Positions 17,212-28,293 of a stretch of 64,000 nucleotides of DNA are shown piece after piece. The DNA comes from Virgibacillus sp. 7505 (lineage in GTDB: Bacteria; Bacillota; Bacilli; Bacillales; Amphibacillaceae): contig NZ_NPBF01000008.1 in NCBI RefSeq assembly GCF_002272135.1, forward strand, positions 124,001-188,000, read 5' to 3'. The notes beneath the pieces were generated by a model. The model was not told where the DNA came from. It saw only the letters and a program-made list of their open reading frames with translations, and did no database searches. The translations under genes and the position numbers were made by a program. Position 1 is the first letter of the stretch, and the number at the start of each line of letters is the position of its first letter.

Positions 17212-19527
17212 TTACATAGAAACTGCAGACTCTTCATCATTAGTCTTTTTGAATTTACGATTCTGCACTATATATACGAGAATTGTCAAAGCTAAGAATA
17301 TCACAGAAAAGATGCTCAGGTAACCTGCTTGTCGCCATAGATAGCCCCAGTCATCCCCGATAGAAATAATCTCCCGGAATCCATTGATTGCATATGTCAT
17401 CGGCACGAACTTATGAACAACTTGGAAGAACTCCGGAAGCAATGCTACCGGATAAGTTCCTGCGCCTGCACCTATTTGAATCAGCAATACAATGATACCT
17501 AAGAAGCGACCCACATTATCTAATGCAACTGTGAGCAGCTGAATAAGCAGGAAGCTTGTGATGCTGAATAGGATGGCGAATAGAAGCAGCCGCCATTCAC
17601 TATGCACCTGCAGGTGAACCACATGGACAAGCATAATCACTGCGAATATAGATTGAAGCACACTGACAAACAGTACAATACTGAATTTGCTCAGGAACCA
17701 AGCAAAACCAGATGTCGGTTTACTTGCTGGATCACGGAGCGGGAAGATATTCGTGAATACAAGTGCTCCAACAAATAATCCTAAGGAAAGGATGTATGGC
17801 GCGAGCCCTTCTCCATAGGTATGCACATTACTCAACTTTTCATCCTTGACTTCCGTCGGACTAGCAAACATCGTATCCGTTTTATCAGTTGTACTGATAT
17901 TCGCGTCTTCTGCACCTTTAGCCAGCTCTCCATACAGCTCATTACTTCCATTTGTCACGCTTTGTGTACCATCGGATAGAGTTTGAGAACCTTCTGTCAG
18001 CTGCTGCGCTCCATCAGACAACTGCGGACCATTCGCGTTCAATTGATCCAGTCCTGCGGTTAGCTGCGTGCTGCCTGATTGCAGCTGATTCAATCCGTCG
18101 TTAACAGATTGAGAACCTGAAACTAGTGCAGGAGATCCATCAGCCAACTGACTGACACCATCCGTATATGCATGGATTCCATCATTCAAGTCTGTTTGGC
18201 CAGATTGAATAGCCGTTGCACCAGCTAATAGTTTACCAGTTGCATCATTGATACCGTTCAATGCTGTTTGTGTCTGCTGTGCCCCCTCAGCCAGTTCGTT
18301 GATTCTATCTAGCTGCGTAGTCACTTCTGTCAGCTGCTGCTTGATCGCTTCAGGATCGATATCCGGCAGCTGAATATCAGGTGAAGATCCGCCAATCTGT
18401 TGAATCTGGTTTTGGAGTTCTTCTTTCTGCTCATCCGACAGACTGCTGCTTGCTATTGTATCCTCAATCTTCTGCAGCTGGTCAGCTTGCTGACTTTCCA
18501 CTTGCTGCTGAGATTCTTGCAGCTGCTCTGCCAATACCATCAAATCAGACAATCCCGACTGAGCATTTTCCAAGTCATCTTTGACTGCTTGTGCTTGCTC
18601 ATTCGCTGAAGCAATTCCGTTATTCAGTTCCGGGAACTTACCAGCCAACTGATCTGTTGCTTGCTGCAGTTTTCCAAGACCGCTTGTTAAATCATCTGTA
18701 GCAGAGACCAATTTATCCGAACCACTGGACAGTTCTCCGCTCTTGCCATTCAAAGTCTGCAAGCCCTCATTGACTTGGGTGATTCCTTCATCAAGGTCAG
18801 GATACTGTGATGCTAGACTTTGAATACCTTGATCCAATTTCTGCATTCCTTGGTCTGCTTCACCGACCTTTTCTGTATACGTCGCTGTGCTTGCTGAAAG
18901 GCTTGCCAAGTTTTTGCTTAAATTCTTCGCACCTTCATTCACTTCATTCGAACCGTCTGCAAGTTCCTTGGAACCATCGCTAGCCTTCTTAAGTCCATCT
19001 GCTACATCAGAAAGACTGGCAAAGACGGAATGAGCGTACTCCTCTGTTACTTGTTCAGCCACTTCTTTCTCCAGCTGCTGCATGGCAGTGTCTGTTATTT
19101 TGGAGGCTGGATAGTTCTTTCCTGGGTTGGAATAGTAATCAATATTCATCTGTTTCGGTTCTTCATCCAGCAACGTAGCTGCATTGGCGGAAAAATTCTC
19201 TGGAATTTTCACAACCATATAGTAGTCCTCTGCCTTCAGCCCATCCATCGCTTTTGCTTCATCAACAAACTGCCAGTCGAACGTATCATTGTCTTTCAGA
19301 TTATCCACAAAATCATCTCCAACATGGAGATCTTTGCCTTCAAATGTGGAGCCCTTATCTTTATTCACGACAGCAACTGCTAAGTTATCAGTTTTGTTAT
19401 ATGGATCCCAGTTAGCTGCCAGAAAAATTGTACTGTAAAGCAGCGGAACAACTAAAATACCGCAAATGGCTAGGAGCATTTTCCGGTCTTTCCATATGCG
19501 AAGCCATTCTTTTTTCAACATGTTCAT
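17212..19527 (-). CDS. yhgE: YhgE/Pip-family membrane protein with long coiled-coil ectodomain
   Basis: About 771 aa. One N-terminal membrane helix (residues ~17-37), a very long extracytoplasmic region of repeated short helices (many L-x-x-G, LSDG and LNDG units, residues ~200-560, coiled-coil-like), then five to six C-terminal helices of the ABC-2 permease type. The family includes phage infection protein Pip, YhgE, and ESX/type VII-associated EsaA. Physiological function is unclear; no ATPase is adjacent. The start at 19527 is chosen because GGGAGG lies 7 nt upstream; the longer frame to 19599 crosses the operator palindrome. Confidence 0.87.
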   Translation of the reverse strand: MNMLKKEWLRIWKDRKMLLAICGILVVPLLYSTIFLAANWDPYNKTDNLAVAVVNKDKGSTFEGKDLHVGDDFVDNLKDNDTFDWQFVDEAKAMDGLKAEDYYMVVKIPENFSANAATLLDEEPKQMNIDYYSNPGKNYPASKITDTAMQQLEKEVAEQVTEEYAHSVFASLSDVADGLKKASDGSKELADGSNEVNEGAKNLSKNLASLSASTATYTEKVGEADQGMQKLDQGIQSLASQYPDLDEGITQVNEGLQTLNGKSGELSSGSDKLVSATDDLTSGLGKLQQATDQLAGKFPELNNGIASANEQAQAVKDDLENAQSGLSDLMVLAEQLQESQQQVESQQADQLQKIEDTIASSSLSDEQKEELQNQIQQIGGSSPDIQLPDIDPEAIKQQLTEVTTQLDRINELAEGAQQTQTALNGINDATGKLLAGATAIQSGQTDLNDGIHAYTDGVSQLADGSPALVSGSQSVNDGLNQLQSGSTQLTAGLDQLNANGPQLSDGAQQLTEGSQTLSDGTQSVTNGSNELYGELAKGAEDANISTTDKTDTMFASPTEVKDEKLSNVHTYGEGLAPYILSLGLFVGALVFTNIFPLRDPASKPTSGFAWFLSKFSIVLFVSVLQSIFAVIMLVHVVHLQVHSEWRLLLFAILFSITSFLLIQLLTVALDNVGRFLGIIVLLIQIGAGAGTYPVALLPEFFQVVHKFVPMTYAINGFREIISIGDDWGYLWRQAGYLSIFSVIFLALTILVYIVQNRKFKKTNDEESAVSM

Positions 19528-19894
19528 AACTTTTCCTCCCAAATTGTACTTCACGAGTTGTCCACATAGACCGAATGACCAAATTGGAATTATGGTCAAT
19601 TTACTAGCTAATAATAGCAGAAAAAGCCTATAGCCACAATGGTTAAGCTCAATAAAAAATATGTAGTCGCTTACACTGGTTTATCCACTTTAGTTGTGCA
19701 TAACTTGTGCATAACCCTTTTATACACAGCATTCCACAGTCTATGAACAACTTATCAACAAACTTATCCACATATACACATGGTGAATTCTTTATTTAGT
19801 AATAAGAATATTTGTTCGCTACAAAATAGAGTATGTTATCCTCATGTACATCCACAGGATGTGCATAACTAAAAAGGCAGCCAAATTGGCTGCC
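19528..19894. other. DnaA-box cluster and TetR operator between yhgE and htrC
   Basis: 367 bp without a gene. The yhgE-proximal part holds TGACCA-N11-TGGTCA. From 19681 to 19868 there are five exact matches to TTATNCACA (complement 19695-19703, complement 19706-19714, 19720-19728, 19764-19772, complement 19860-19868). Near matches lie at 19681, 19752 and 19772. An AT-rich stretch (19785-19840) lies between the last two exact boxes. This looks like a DnaA-binding cluster; replication or regulatory activity is inferred. Confidence 0.7.
19576..19598. promoter_or_regulatory. Candidate operator for the YhgD-like TetR repressor
   Basis: Perfect inverted repeat TGACCA/TGGTCA separated by 11 bp, with an inner AATT-GG-AATT symmetry. 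It lies about 50 bases upstream of the yhgE start, and the complement includes TTGACC, a possible -35. Confidence 0.6.
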
Positions 19895-19895
19895 T
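19871..19895 (-). terminator. htrC terminator
   Basis: Stem AGGCAGCC/GGCTGCCT with loop AATTT on the - strand, followed by TTTTTA. It abuts the htrC stop and ends the wal operon transcript. Confidence 0.88.
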
Positions 19896-21103
19896 CATTG
19901 CTGTTCACTTAATGTGACGGTCGTTTCGTTTTTCTCACCATCTCGATAATACGTTACTTTCATTTGATCTCCGATTTTTTTATCCTCATAAAGATGCTTC
20001 CGTAAAGATGTCATATCATCAATTGGCTGACCATCAAGCTCTGTGATGACATCCAGCTCCTGCAATCCTGCTTTTCCCGCAGGAGATAGGGCTTCAAGAC
20101 TCCAAATGTAGACACCATTTTCCATGTCATCCGGCAAACCGAGATGTTCTGTCCGTTCCGATGCCGGTATTTCATTCAATGAATATGCTTCTACTCCTAA
20201 GTAGGGGCGCTCCACTTGCCCATTCTGTTCAAGCTGTTCCATGATAGGTACTGCACTATCGACCGGAATAGCAAATCCGATTCCTTCCACAGAGGATTCA
20301 GCGATTTTCATCGAATTGATACCAATCAGCTGCCCCGCCATATTGATAAGGGCGCCACCGCTGTTACCAGGGTTGATTGCTGCGTCTGTCTGCATAACAT
20401 CTGCCTGCCAATCTGCTCTGCCATCCCCATTAAAATCCTGGGGAACGGTACGATTGACTCCGCTGATGATGCCTTGTGTAACTGATCCCGAGAAGCCTAG
20501 CGGATCTCCGATTGCAATTACAGGCTCACCTGTTTTGACAGTAGAAGAAGTACCAATCTCAATCACTTGCTCCACTCGGGAAGCATCCATTTCCAAGACT
20601 GCCAAATCCGTGAAAACGTCACTGCCTAGCAGCTTTGCGGAAACTTCCACCCCGTTATGGAGAATAACATCTACATCCGTTGCACCTTCGACAACATGAT
20701 GATTGGTCACCACATAGGCTTTATCGCCTTCTTTTTTATAAATGACGCCAGAGCCGCTTCCTGCAGTACTCTCCTCCTGTGAGAAAAGCGCATCACCCTG
20801 CTGCAGATTCACGACACCGACGACTGCTGGTGCTGTTTTATCAACAATATCTGTAATACCTGATTGCACATCCACGCTGACATTTTGTAAATTGGGGTTC
20901 TGATTCGAATCTGATGCGAGCTGTGTTGCTTCTCCTTGCTGTGACTGTGATTGATCGTTCGGCGTCAGACTGTCTCGATCAAGGCCATAAGCAACAAGCA
21001 ATACGATACCAGCTCCGATGATACCGCCCAATATAGCCGGCAGCAGCCAGCTTGTGCGCTTCGGTTTTTCCGGTTCCTTGTGGTGATCATCAAAGTAGTC
21101 CAT
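19895..21103 (-). CDS. htrC: HtrA-like membrane serine protease (HtrC/YyxA)
   Basis: 402 aa: short cytoplasmic tail, one membrane helix (about residues 20-42), a low-complexity Gln/Ser linker, a trypsin-like domain with His (VTNHHVVEGA), Asp (FTDLAVLEMD) and Ser (PGNSGGALINM), then one PDZ domain. It degrades misfolded proteins at the outer face of the membrane. It closes the walRKHIJ cluster as in B. subtilis. GGAGG lies 5 nt upstream. The rlmH gene that often follows in Bacillus is missing here, replaced by the DnaA-box gap. Confidence 0.93.
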   Translation of the reverse strand: MDYFDDHHKEPEKPKRTSWLLPAILGGIIGAGIVLLVAYGLDRDSLTPNDQSQSQQGEATQLASDSNQNPNLQNVSVDVQSGITDIVDKTAPAVVGVVNLQQGDALFSQEESTAGSGSGVIYKKEGDKAYVVTNHHVVEGATDVDVILHNGVEVSAKLLGSDVFTDLAVLEMDASRVEQVIEIGTSSTVKTGEPVIAIGDPLGFSGSVTQGIISGVNRTVPQDFNGDGRADWQADVMQTDAAINPGNSGGALINMAGQLIGINSMKIAESSVEGIGFAIPVDSAVPIMEQLEQNGQVERPYLGVEAYSLNEIPASERTEHLGLPDDMENGVYIWSLEALSPAGKAGLQELDVITELDGQPIDDMTSLRKHLYEDKKIGDQMKVTYYRDGEKNETTVTLSEQQ

Positions 21104-21159
21104 ATTAGCCTCCGTTCCAATTCTTTTCGATATAGCTATCTTTCCACGATTTCGGAAAT

Positions 21160-21957
21160 TTAAACTATCTGGAAAATCGGTGTCGGTGTTTTTGGATCAG
21201 TATCATGCAACTCAATGTGTTTATTCAAATCAAAGCCTCGCTCCTGCAGGATATTTCCTACTGCAAGCCGTGCAAGGTCCTTCATATTGTTATCGCGGCT
21301 CAGATGTGCAAGATAAATGCGTTTCGTATTGTTATCAATCAAGTCTGTAAGAGCAAGCGCACTGTCTTCATTGGATACGTGACCAAGGTCACCAAGTATC
21401 CTTCGTTTCACATTCCACGGATAGGCGCCCATTTGCAGCATACTTACATCATGGTTTGCTTCAAAAATATAAGCATCTGCTTTCTCGACGATTTTCTTCA
21501 CTCGATCGGATACATAACCAGTATCTGTCACTAACGCTACCTTTTTACCTTCGTGATGGAAAGCATAAAACATCGGCTCTGCCGCATCATGGGATACACC
21601 GAAGGACTGCACATCCAGATCTCCAAATGTTTTCGTCTCTTCCATGTCAAAAATGAATTTATGATCCAAAGGTATTTTCCCGATGCTGTTCTCCATCGCT
21701 TTCCATGTCTTTTCGTTTGCATAGATCGGCAGATCGAATTTCCTTGCCGCCACACCTAATCCCTTTATATGGTCACTATGCTCATGTGTGACTAGGATTT
21801 TCGTCAGTGTCGCCGGATCGATTCCTGCCTCCTCCAATAAACGCTGCAGCTCCTTGCCTGTCAGACCAGCATCGACCAGGATGCGCTCTTTTTCCGTTCC
21901 GATAAAGAACGCATTCCCAGAACTGCCTGATGCAAGTACGCTAAAGCTTAACGTCAT
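21160..21957 (-). CDS. walJ: WalJ (YycJ), metallo-beta-lactamase-fold exonuclease
   Basis: 265 aa. The metallo-beta-lactamase motif [10 protein letters not shown] and further His/Asp ligands ([27 protein letters not shown]) mark an active binuclear hydrolase. Family members are 5'-3' DNA exonucleases linked to mismatch repair and cell-division coordination. It follows walI by 13 bases and shares the operon. AGAGGTG lies 7 nt before the ATG. Confidence 0.94.
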   Translation of the reverse strand: MTLSFSVLASGSSGNAFFIGTEKERILVDAGLTGKELQRLLEEAGIDPATLTKILVTHEHSDHIKGLGVAARKFDLPIYANEKTWKAMENSIGKIPLDHKFIFDMEETKTFGDLDVQSFGVSHDAAEPMFYAFHHEGKKVALVTDTGYVSDRVKKIVEKADAYIFEANHDVSMLQMGAYPWNVKRRILGDLGHVSNEDSALALTDLIDNNTKRIYLAHLSRDNNMKDLARLAVGNILQERGFDLNKHIELHDTDPKTPTPIFQIV

Positions 21958-21970
21958 GCTGTTTCACCTC

Positions 21971-22822
21971 TTATTGTGTTTCTTCTGTCTCTGGCTGTAA
22001 ACTGCTTAGAAAACCTGACTCGGTCGGTGCGTACACATATGGATAATCCGGCAGCAGCAAATAAAAGTAATGCTTCGTATTGTTCACTGTTATTTTGTAC
22101 GCAGGTGCATAGTTCGGCTTTGAAGAAAGCTCAATAGTCGGATAGAAGCCTTTTTCCACTTCAATTGTGTCATTGGCCTCAATATACTGCTGACTTTGCA
22201 GTGCTTTAACCGCCTGCTTCTCTGAATACTGCTTTAGATCCCCGTTATGCTCGCTCTTTTTAAAATCCTCGATATATGTTTGTGTATATTCGGTTACGTC
22301 GTACTCGTCATTGATAGTGACAAGCAGCATACTATCCGGACTAAAATAAGTTTGTCCTTCACTTGTCTTCTGGAAAAATAGCAGTTTATTCCCTTGCCTG
22401 CCCCAATAGGTATAATCATTTCCGTGCAGGACATAATCATCGACAAAGGTGCTTAATTTTTCAGCTGTCTGCTCTTTATCTTCATCAATCGGAACCTCGA
22501 TCGGCAATTCTTGTGGTTCCTTAAATTTCGCAAAAAGCTGATTACGCGAGCTGATATCAAGGTCCATTTGATCCTTTGATGGGATCTTTTCTAATTCATC
22601 TTCTGTAAAAAGAAGCTTTTTAGCTTCATATTGCTGATTTGGTTCCGTTTCTTCATCAGAAAGCTCACTATACCCTGTCACAGTGGACAGAACTTTATCC
22701 TGGCTTTCTGTCTCCAGTACTAGCTGTTCCGTTTCTTCCTGCGGAAACAGCTGAAAGATAAGATAAATGTTTAAGACAAGGAAGGCGAGAATGAACATGA
22801 GCTTTATTTTATTCCACTGCAT
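21971..22822 (-). CDS. walI: WalI (YycI), WalK regulatory protein
   Basis: 283 aa bitopic protein: one N-terminal membrane helix (about residues 8-26) and an extracytoplasmic YycI domain. With WalH it forms a membrane complex that holds the WalK kinase in check in B. subtilis. The start overlaps the walH stop by one base, indicating translational coupling. Sequence drift is high in this family; identity rests on the start of the protein, its length and its position. Confidence 0.9.
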   Translation of the reverse strand: MQWNKIKLMFILAFLVLNIYLIFQLFPQEETEQLVLETESQDKVLSTVTGYSELSDEETEPNQQYEAKKLLFTEDELEKIPSKDQMDLDISSRNQLFAKFKEPQELPIEVPIDEDKEQTAEKLSTFVDDYVLHGNDYTYWGRQGNKLLFFQKTSEGQTYFSPDSMLLVTINDEYDVTEYTQTYIEDFKKSEHNGDLKQYSEKQAVKALQSQQYIEANDTIEVEKGFYPTIELSSKPNYAPAYKITVNNTKHYFYLLLPDYPYVYAPTESGFLSSLQPETEETQ

Positions 22823-24114
22823 CAGCTCTCTCCCCCTGTCTCACTGTCTCCTACCTCATACCATTCTCCCTGGTATTTCACATACCAGCTTGGTTTCAGA
22901 TGATATTTGTAAATAGCAGAATCATCGTTATCTTCCAAGCGATACCCAATGATAGCATCCTGGATATCACGCGGACTATACTTGTTTTCATTGATCCAGT
23001 CTATCACCTGCTGAGCTGTTAGCTGATATTCATTCTGTGAACCACCGGCGACACCAATGTTAAGGAGCGTCCTCTCATAGCTTACTGGTTCGGGCAGATT
23101 ATCCTGCATGCGGATAGAAATCAAAGAAAGATCATTTGTCTGAAAAACAGGATAGCCGTTACTTATCATCCGAAACTGAAATGTAAAGTTGCTTTCTCCG
23201 CTTATAGCATACAAATTATAATCATCCGTCCATCCCTTATGCGTATTGATGGCATTGATTGCAGATTGCAGCTGATCCGTCCTGCTCGTTGTCCCTACGC
23301 TGGAAGAGGTTGAATTATATTGATAGGAAGCGAATTGACCATTGTTTCTGAACTTGATCATTTCTAATAAGTTGCTATCCGTATATTGATCTGTACCTTG
23401 TACAGATTTTTCCTCCATATAAACATCCGCGAAATCATTCCTGGTAATCGTCTCGCCGCGGACAATACTATCGTTAACATCAGCCGTTTCCGGCAGATAA
23501 ATTCTATTCCATTCATTTGTATCTGATAAGGAAACTGCAGCATTGAGTTTATCCTCATCGTGAATGAAATCATAGATACTATTTGTGGCAGTAGCAGTTA
23601 CGACACTCTCCAATGGGTTTTCCTGCCGTTCGTTGACAAAGGTCAATTTTGTCGTCCTGCCATCTTCGCTCGGTTCCAAGTACAGTCTTGTAAAGCCACC
23701 GTTACCAAGTCTATTTGTTACGTTCTCTGCTCCTTCAACCTGGAAGAGAGCATTCAGCTGGGAATAGGCAACAGTCACCGGATAAACAAGTTCTATACTC
23801 GTCTGGGGCAGTTCCGTTACGCTTCCTGATTTGGTATTCGTAAGTGTCCAGTCAGCCAAGCCATTCACGAAGACCTGCTCTTCATCCTTAGAAGTAAAAA
23901 CAAAGTGACTGCCACCGTTATGCACATACGTATGCGTGGGCCGAACCACATCAGCCAGCTGTTTTTCTGTCCCGTCCAATGTTTTAGGTTCTTCAGTGCC
24001 GATTGAATCTGATTTCAAACTGTTAGGCTGAAATGTCCATACATAGGCTGTCAGGACCAAACTTAATGCCACAAGTATGATTAGAAGAATCGTATTGAAA
24101 GTTTCCATCTTCAT
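22822..24114 (-). CDS. walH: WalH (YycH), WalK regulatory protein
   Basis: 430 aa: one N-terminal membrane helix (about 8-28) and a large extracytoplasmic YycH domain. It partners WalI to modulate WalK. The ATG overlaps the walK stop by four bases (ATGA). Length and order walR-walK-walH-walI-walJ match the Firmicute operon. Confidence 0.93.
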   Translation of the reverse strand: MKMETFNTILLIILVALSLVLTAYVWTFQPNSLKSDSIGTEEPKTLDGTEKQLADVVRPTHTYVHNGGSHFVFTSKDEEQVFVNGLADWTLTNTKSGSVTELPQTSIELVYPVTVAYSQLNALFQVEGAENVTNRLGNGGFTRLYLEPSEDGRTTKLTFVNERQENPLESVVTATATNSIYDFIHDEDKLNAAVSLSDTNEWNRIYLPETADVNDSIVRGETITRNDFADVYMEEKSVQGTDQYTDSNLLEMIKFRNNGQFASYQYNSTSSSVGTTSRTDQLQSAINAINTHKGWTDDYNLYAISGESNFTFQFRMISNGYPVFQTNDLSLISIRMQDNLPEPVSYERTLLNIGVAGGSQNEYQLTAQQVIDWINENKYSPRDIQDAIIGYRLEDNDDSAIYKYHLKPSWYVKYQGEWYEVGDSETGGES

Positions 24115-25964
24115 CGCACCTCACCCCTTTTCCGGTTTATCGGAATGGTGAAGAGCACGGTCGTGCCTCTTCCTTCCTTGCTCTCTGCCCAAATGACACC
24201 ATGATGCGCTTCGACAAGGTCTTTCGCAATTGCAAGGCCAAGACCCGTTCCACCCAATTTACGTGTACGAGCTTTGTCCGTCCGGTAAAATCGTTCGAAT
24301 ATCTTATCTAGTTTTTCATATGCGATACCCATACCCTCATCGGAAATGCTGACTAATAGCTTCTGGCTGTCTTTACGAAGGCGGAAACGGATGGTACCGC
24401 CATCGGGAGAATATTTGATCGCATTACTAATCACGTTATCCAAAACTTGCATTACTTTATCTTTATCAATCGTGACGAGCGCTTCTTCCTTCGGCAAATA
24501 GCGTTCGAAATGGATATCATCGCGCTTGTTCATTTCAAAACGGTCAATTACGTGATGGAAGAAGTCAACAAAATTAATTCGATCCCACTCCATCGTGTAG
24601 TTGCTGCTATCCATACGGGAGAGCTGCAGCAGATCATTGACAAGCCGGATCATCCGATCCGTTTCCTGCTGGGTCACGTCAAGGAAATGCGGCGCGATTG
24701 ATTCATCCTTCCATGCACCATCTGTCAGTGCCTCCAAATAACTCCTCATGGTTGTCAGCGGAGTCCGGAGCTCGTGAGATACGTTTGAAACAAACTCCCG
24801 GCGTTCTTGATCAATTTGTTCCTGTTCGGTAACATCACTGATTACAGTGATGAACCCGCTGATTTGCTCGTATTCATCCTGCACGATCGAGAAGTTGCAT
24901 CGCAGCAGCAAATACTGGTCATCATCACTCATATCAATGATGATTGATCCTGTTTCCTGAATCTCTGTTATATCGACTATCTTTTCATTCAGATTCAATA
25001 CTTCAATCAGGAATTGACCGCGTACTTCGTCAGCACTTCGTCCAATCAGACTCTCTGCTGGAGCATTCATTAGCGTGATAGCTCCATTCCTGTCGGTCGC
25101 GATGACACCATCTGACATATGAGAAAGGACAGAACTAAGCTTGCGGCGTTCTCCCTCAGTCCGCATATGCGCTTGCCGGAGTTCATCATTCATGTGATTG
25201 AAAGTACGGGCCAGCTGCCCAATTTCATCCTCTCCATAGACATTCACTCGTTTGGAGAAGTCCCCTGTTGCCATAACACGGGCCTGCTTTTGCATTTCCT
25301 TGATTGGTTTCGTTATTGCCCGGGCAATGAGTACCCCTAGGATAGCTGCAAAGATAAGTGCGATAAATGTGGCGCGCAAGAAGATAAGGTTCGTGCTTTT
25401 CAGCTGACTATATACATCTTCAATCGACGTACGAACATAAATCAAGCCAAGCAGTTCACTCTCGCCATTACTATCTGTTCCTTCGATGTTGTAATACGAT
25501 TTCAGCGTGCGATCACCTGTGGCTTTATCTATAACGATGTTAAGCTTTGTCTCCGATGCAGGTGCAAAACCATTATTCGTGATCGCTTGAACGATATTAT
25601 TGTCTGTCACCCTGGAACCGATTGAAGTCTGATCACCAAGCTCACTTGTCCCGACAAGCTGCCTCTGTATATCAATTACCTGTATTTTTGTCTCTCCGCC
25701 CTCTGAATAAGTCTTCAGTAAATCCGCGATATCTTCCTCTAATGTAGGATCGGTCGGGGAACGTTCTTCTTCAAATTCCTGAGCTAATGATTGCTCCAGC
25801 CATTGCATATTGGAATCAAGAGAATCACGCGTATTTCTTATCAGCTGGTTTTCCAAGCTGTTGGTAAAAAAGACGCCGATCAACAAAAGAGCGATGATCA
25901 GCAGCAAAATGTAAACGACAACCAGTTTTAGGCTCACAGAACGGAAAAAGCCTATTTTATTCAT
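24111..25964 (-). CDS. walK: Essential sensor histidine kinase WalK
   Basis: 617 aa. Membrane helix at about 13-34, extracytoplasmic PAS-like sensor, second helix (about 195-217), HAMP, a cytoplasmic PAS domain (about 270-380), HisKA with FVSNVSHELRTPLTTMRS (phospho-His about 397), and HATPase with N box (VISNAIKYSP), DEGMGI and GGTGLGLAI. It senses the state of peptidoglycan synthesis and phosphorylates WalR to tune autolysins. The gap to walR is 5 bases, so it is coupled. Confidence 0.96.
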   Translation of the reverse strand: MNKIGFFRSVSLKLVVVYILLLIIALLLIGVFFTNSLENQLIRNTRDSLDSNMQWLEQSLAQEFEEERSPTDPTLEEDIADLLKTYSEGGETKIQVIDIQRQLVGTSELGDQTSIGSRVTDNNIVQAITNNGFAPASETKLNIVIDKATGDRTLKSYYNIEGTDSNGESELLGLIYVRTSIEDVYSQLKSTNLIFLRATFIALIFAAILGVLIARAITKPIKEMQKQARVMATGDFSKRVNVYGEDEIGQLARTFNHMNDELRQAHMRTEGERRKLSSVLSHMSDGVIATDRNGAITLMNAPAESLIGRSADEVRGQFLIEVLNLNEKIVDITEIQETGSIIIDMSDDDQYLLLRCNFSIVQDEYEQISGFITVISDVTEQEQIDQERREFVSNVSHELRTPLTTMRSYLEALTDGAWKDESIAPHFLDVTQQETDRMIRLVNDLLQLSRMDSSNYTMEWDRINFVDFFHHVIDRFEMNKRDDIHFERYLPKEEALVTIDKDKVMQVLDNVISNAIKYSPDGGTIRFRLRKDSQKLLVSISDEGMGIAYEKLDKIFERFYRTDKARTRKLGGTGLGLAIAKDLVEAHHGVIWAESKEGRGTTVLFTIPINRKRGEVR

Positions 25965-25969
25965 AGATG

Positions 25970-26674
25970 TTACTCCTGTTCAGGGCTGCGAAGATAATAA
26001 CCTACACCCCTGCGTGTAATGATCCAGAGCGGACTGCTCGGATTGTCTTCGATTTTCTCCCGGAGACGGCGGACAGTTACGTCCACTGTGCGGACATCTC
26101 CGAAATAGTCATATCCCCATACTGTCTCCAGCAAATGTTCACGTGTCATGACTTGTCCGCTGTGACGGGCAAGGTAATGCAGCAATTCAAATTCACGATG
26201 CGTCAGTTCTACCTGTACGCCATCATTTGTAACGGTATAGGCTTCCGGATGAATGACAAGCTTACCGATTTCGATATCTTTGTTTTCTTTGCTGTCATCC
26301 TCTGGAATTTGAGCCTGTCTGCGTAAATTCGCTTTAACACGGGCAATCACTTCCCGGTTGCTGAAAGGTTTTGTGACATAATCATCAGCACCAAGCTCAA
26401 GACCGAGTACCTTATCAATCTCTGCATCTTTTGCAGTCAGCATGATGATCGGCATATTATGTGTCTTCCGCACTTCACGGCAAACTTCATTGCCATCTTT
26501 GTTCGGCAGCATAATATCCAAAAGGATCAAATCCGGGTTCTCTTGCTGCACTAATTCGACAGCTTCATCACCGTCATATGCACAGATCACCTCGTATCCT
26601 TCCTTCTCTAAGTTGAATTTCAATATATCAGCGATTGGTTTTTCGTCGTCCACCACTAAGATCTTATGGTTCAT
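25970..26674 (-). CDS. walR: Essential response regulator WalR
   Basis: 234 aa OmpR-family regulator: receiver with DDE and phospho-Asp53 ([11 protein letters not shown]), Lys of [10 protein letters not shown], and a winged-helix output domain ending [12 protein letters not shown]. It controls autolysin and wall-metabolism genes. First gene of the walRKHIJ-htrC operon, directly downstream of purA's terminator. No WalR box was recognised in its own upstream region. Confidence 0.96.
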   Translation of the reverse strand: MNHKILVVDDEKPIADILKFNLEKEGYEVICAYDGDEAVELVQQENPDLILLDIMLPNKDGNEVCREVRKTHNMPIIMLTAKDAEIDKVLGLELGADDYVTKPFSNREVIARVKANLRRQAQIPEDDSKENKDIEIGKLVIHPEAYTVTNDGVQVELTHREFELLHYLARHSGQVMTREHLLETVWGYDYFGDVRTVDVTVRRLREKIEDNPSSPLWIITRRGVGYYLRSPEQE

Positions 26675-26817
26675 CGTATTCCCACGCTTTCCAGTGTTTT
26701 TTATCTGAATTGTATTATCTTTTATTACTAGTTCAGTGTTTGCATACCCTTCCTATTTTACAGCAATTTCGGTCAAATGTCTTTGCAAGGGGTCGATTCG
26801 GCAGTTTTTGGAAGAAA

Positions 26818-26850
26818 AAAGAAAAATCGCCCGTATGGACGATTTTTCAA
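26818..26850 (-). terminator. purA terminator
   Basis: Stem GAAAAATCG/CGATTTTTC (26821-26829 with 26840-26848), followed on the - strand by TTCTTTTTTC. It begins at the purA stop. Confidence 0.82.
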
Positions 26851-26851
26851 C

Positions 26852-28260
<1,409 letters not shown>

Positions 28261-28262
<2 letters not shown>

Positions 28263-28287
28263 AAACACCCTATCGATTGATAGGGTG
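28261..28287 (-). terminator. dnaC terminator
   Basis: Stem CACCCTATC/GATAGGGTG (28266-28274 with 28279-28287), loop of 4, then TTTTTT on the - strand, 7 bases after the dnaC stop. Confidence 0.9.
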
Positions 28288-28293
28288 CAGTAA

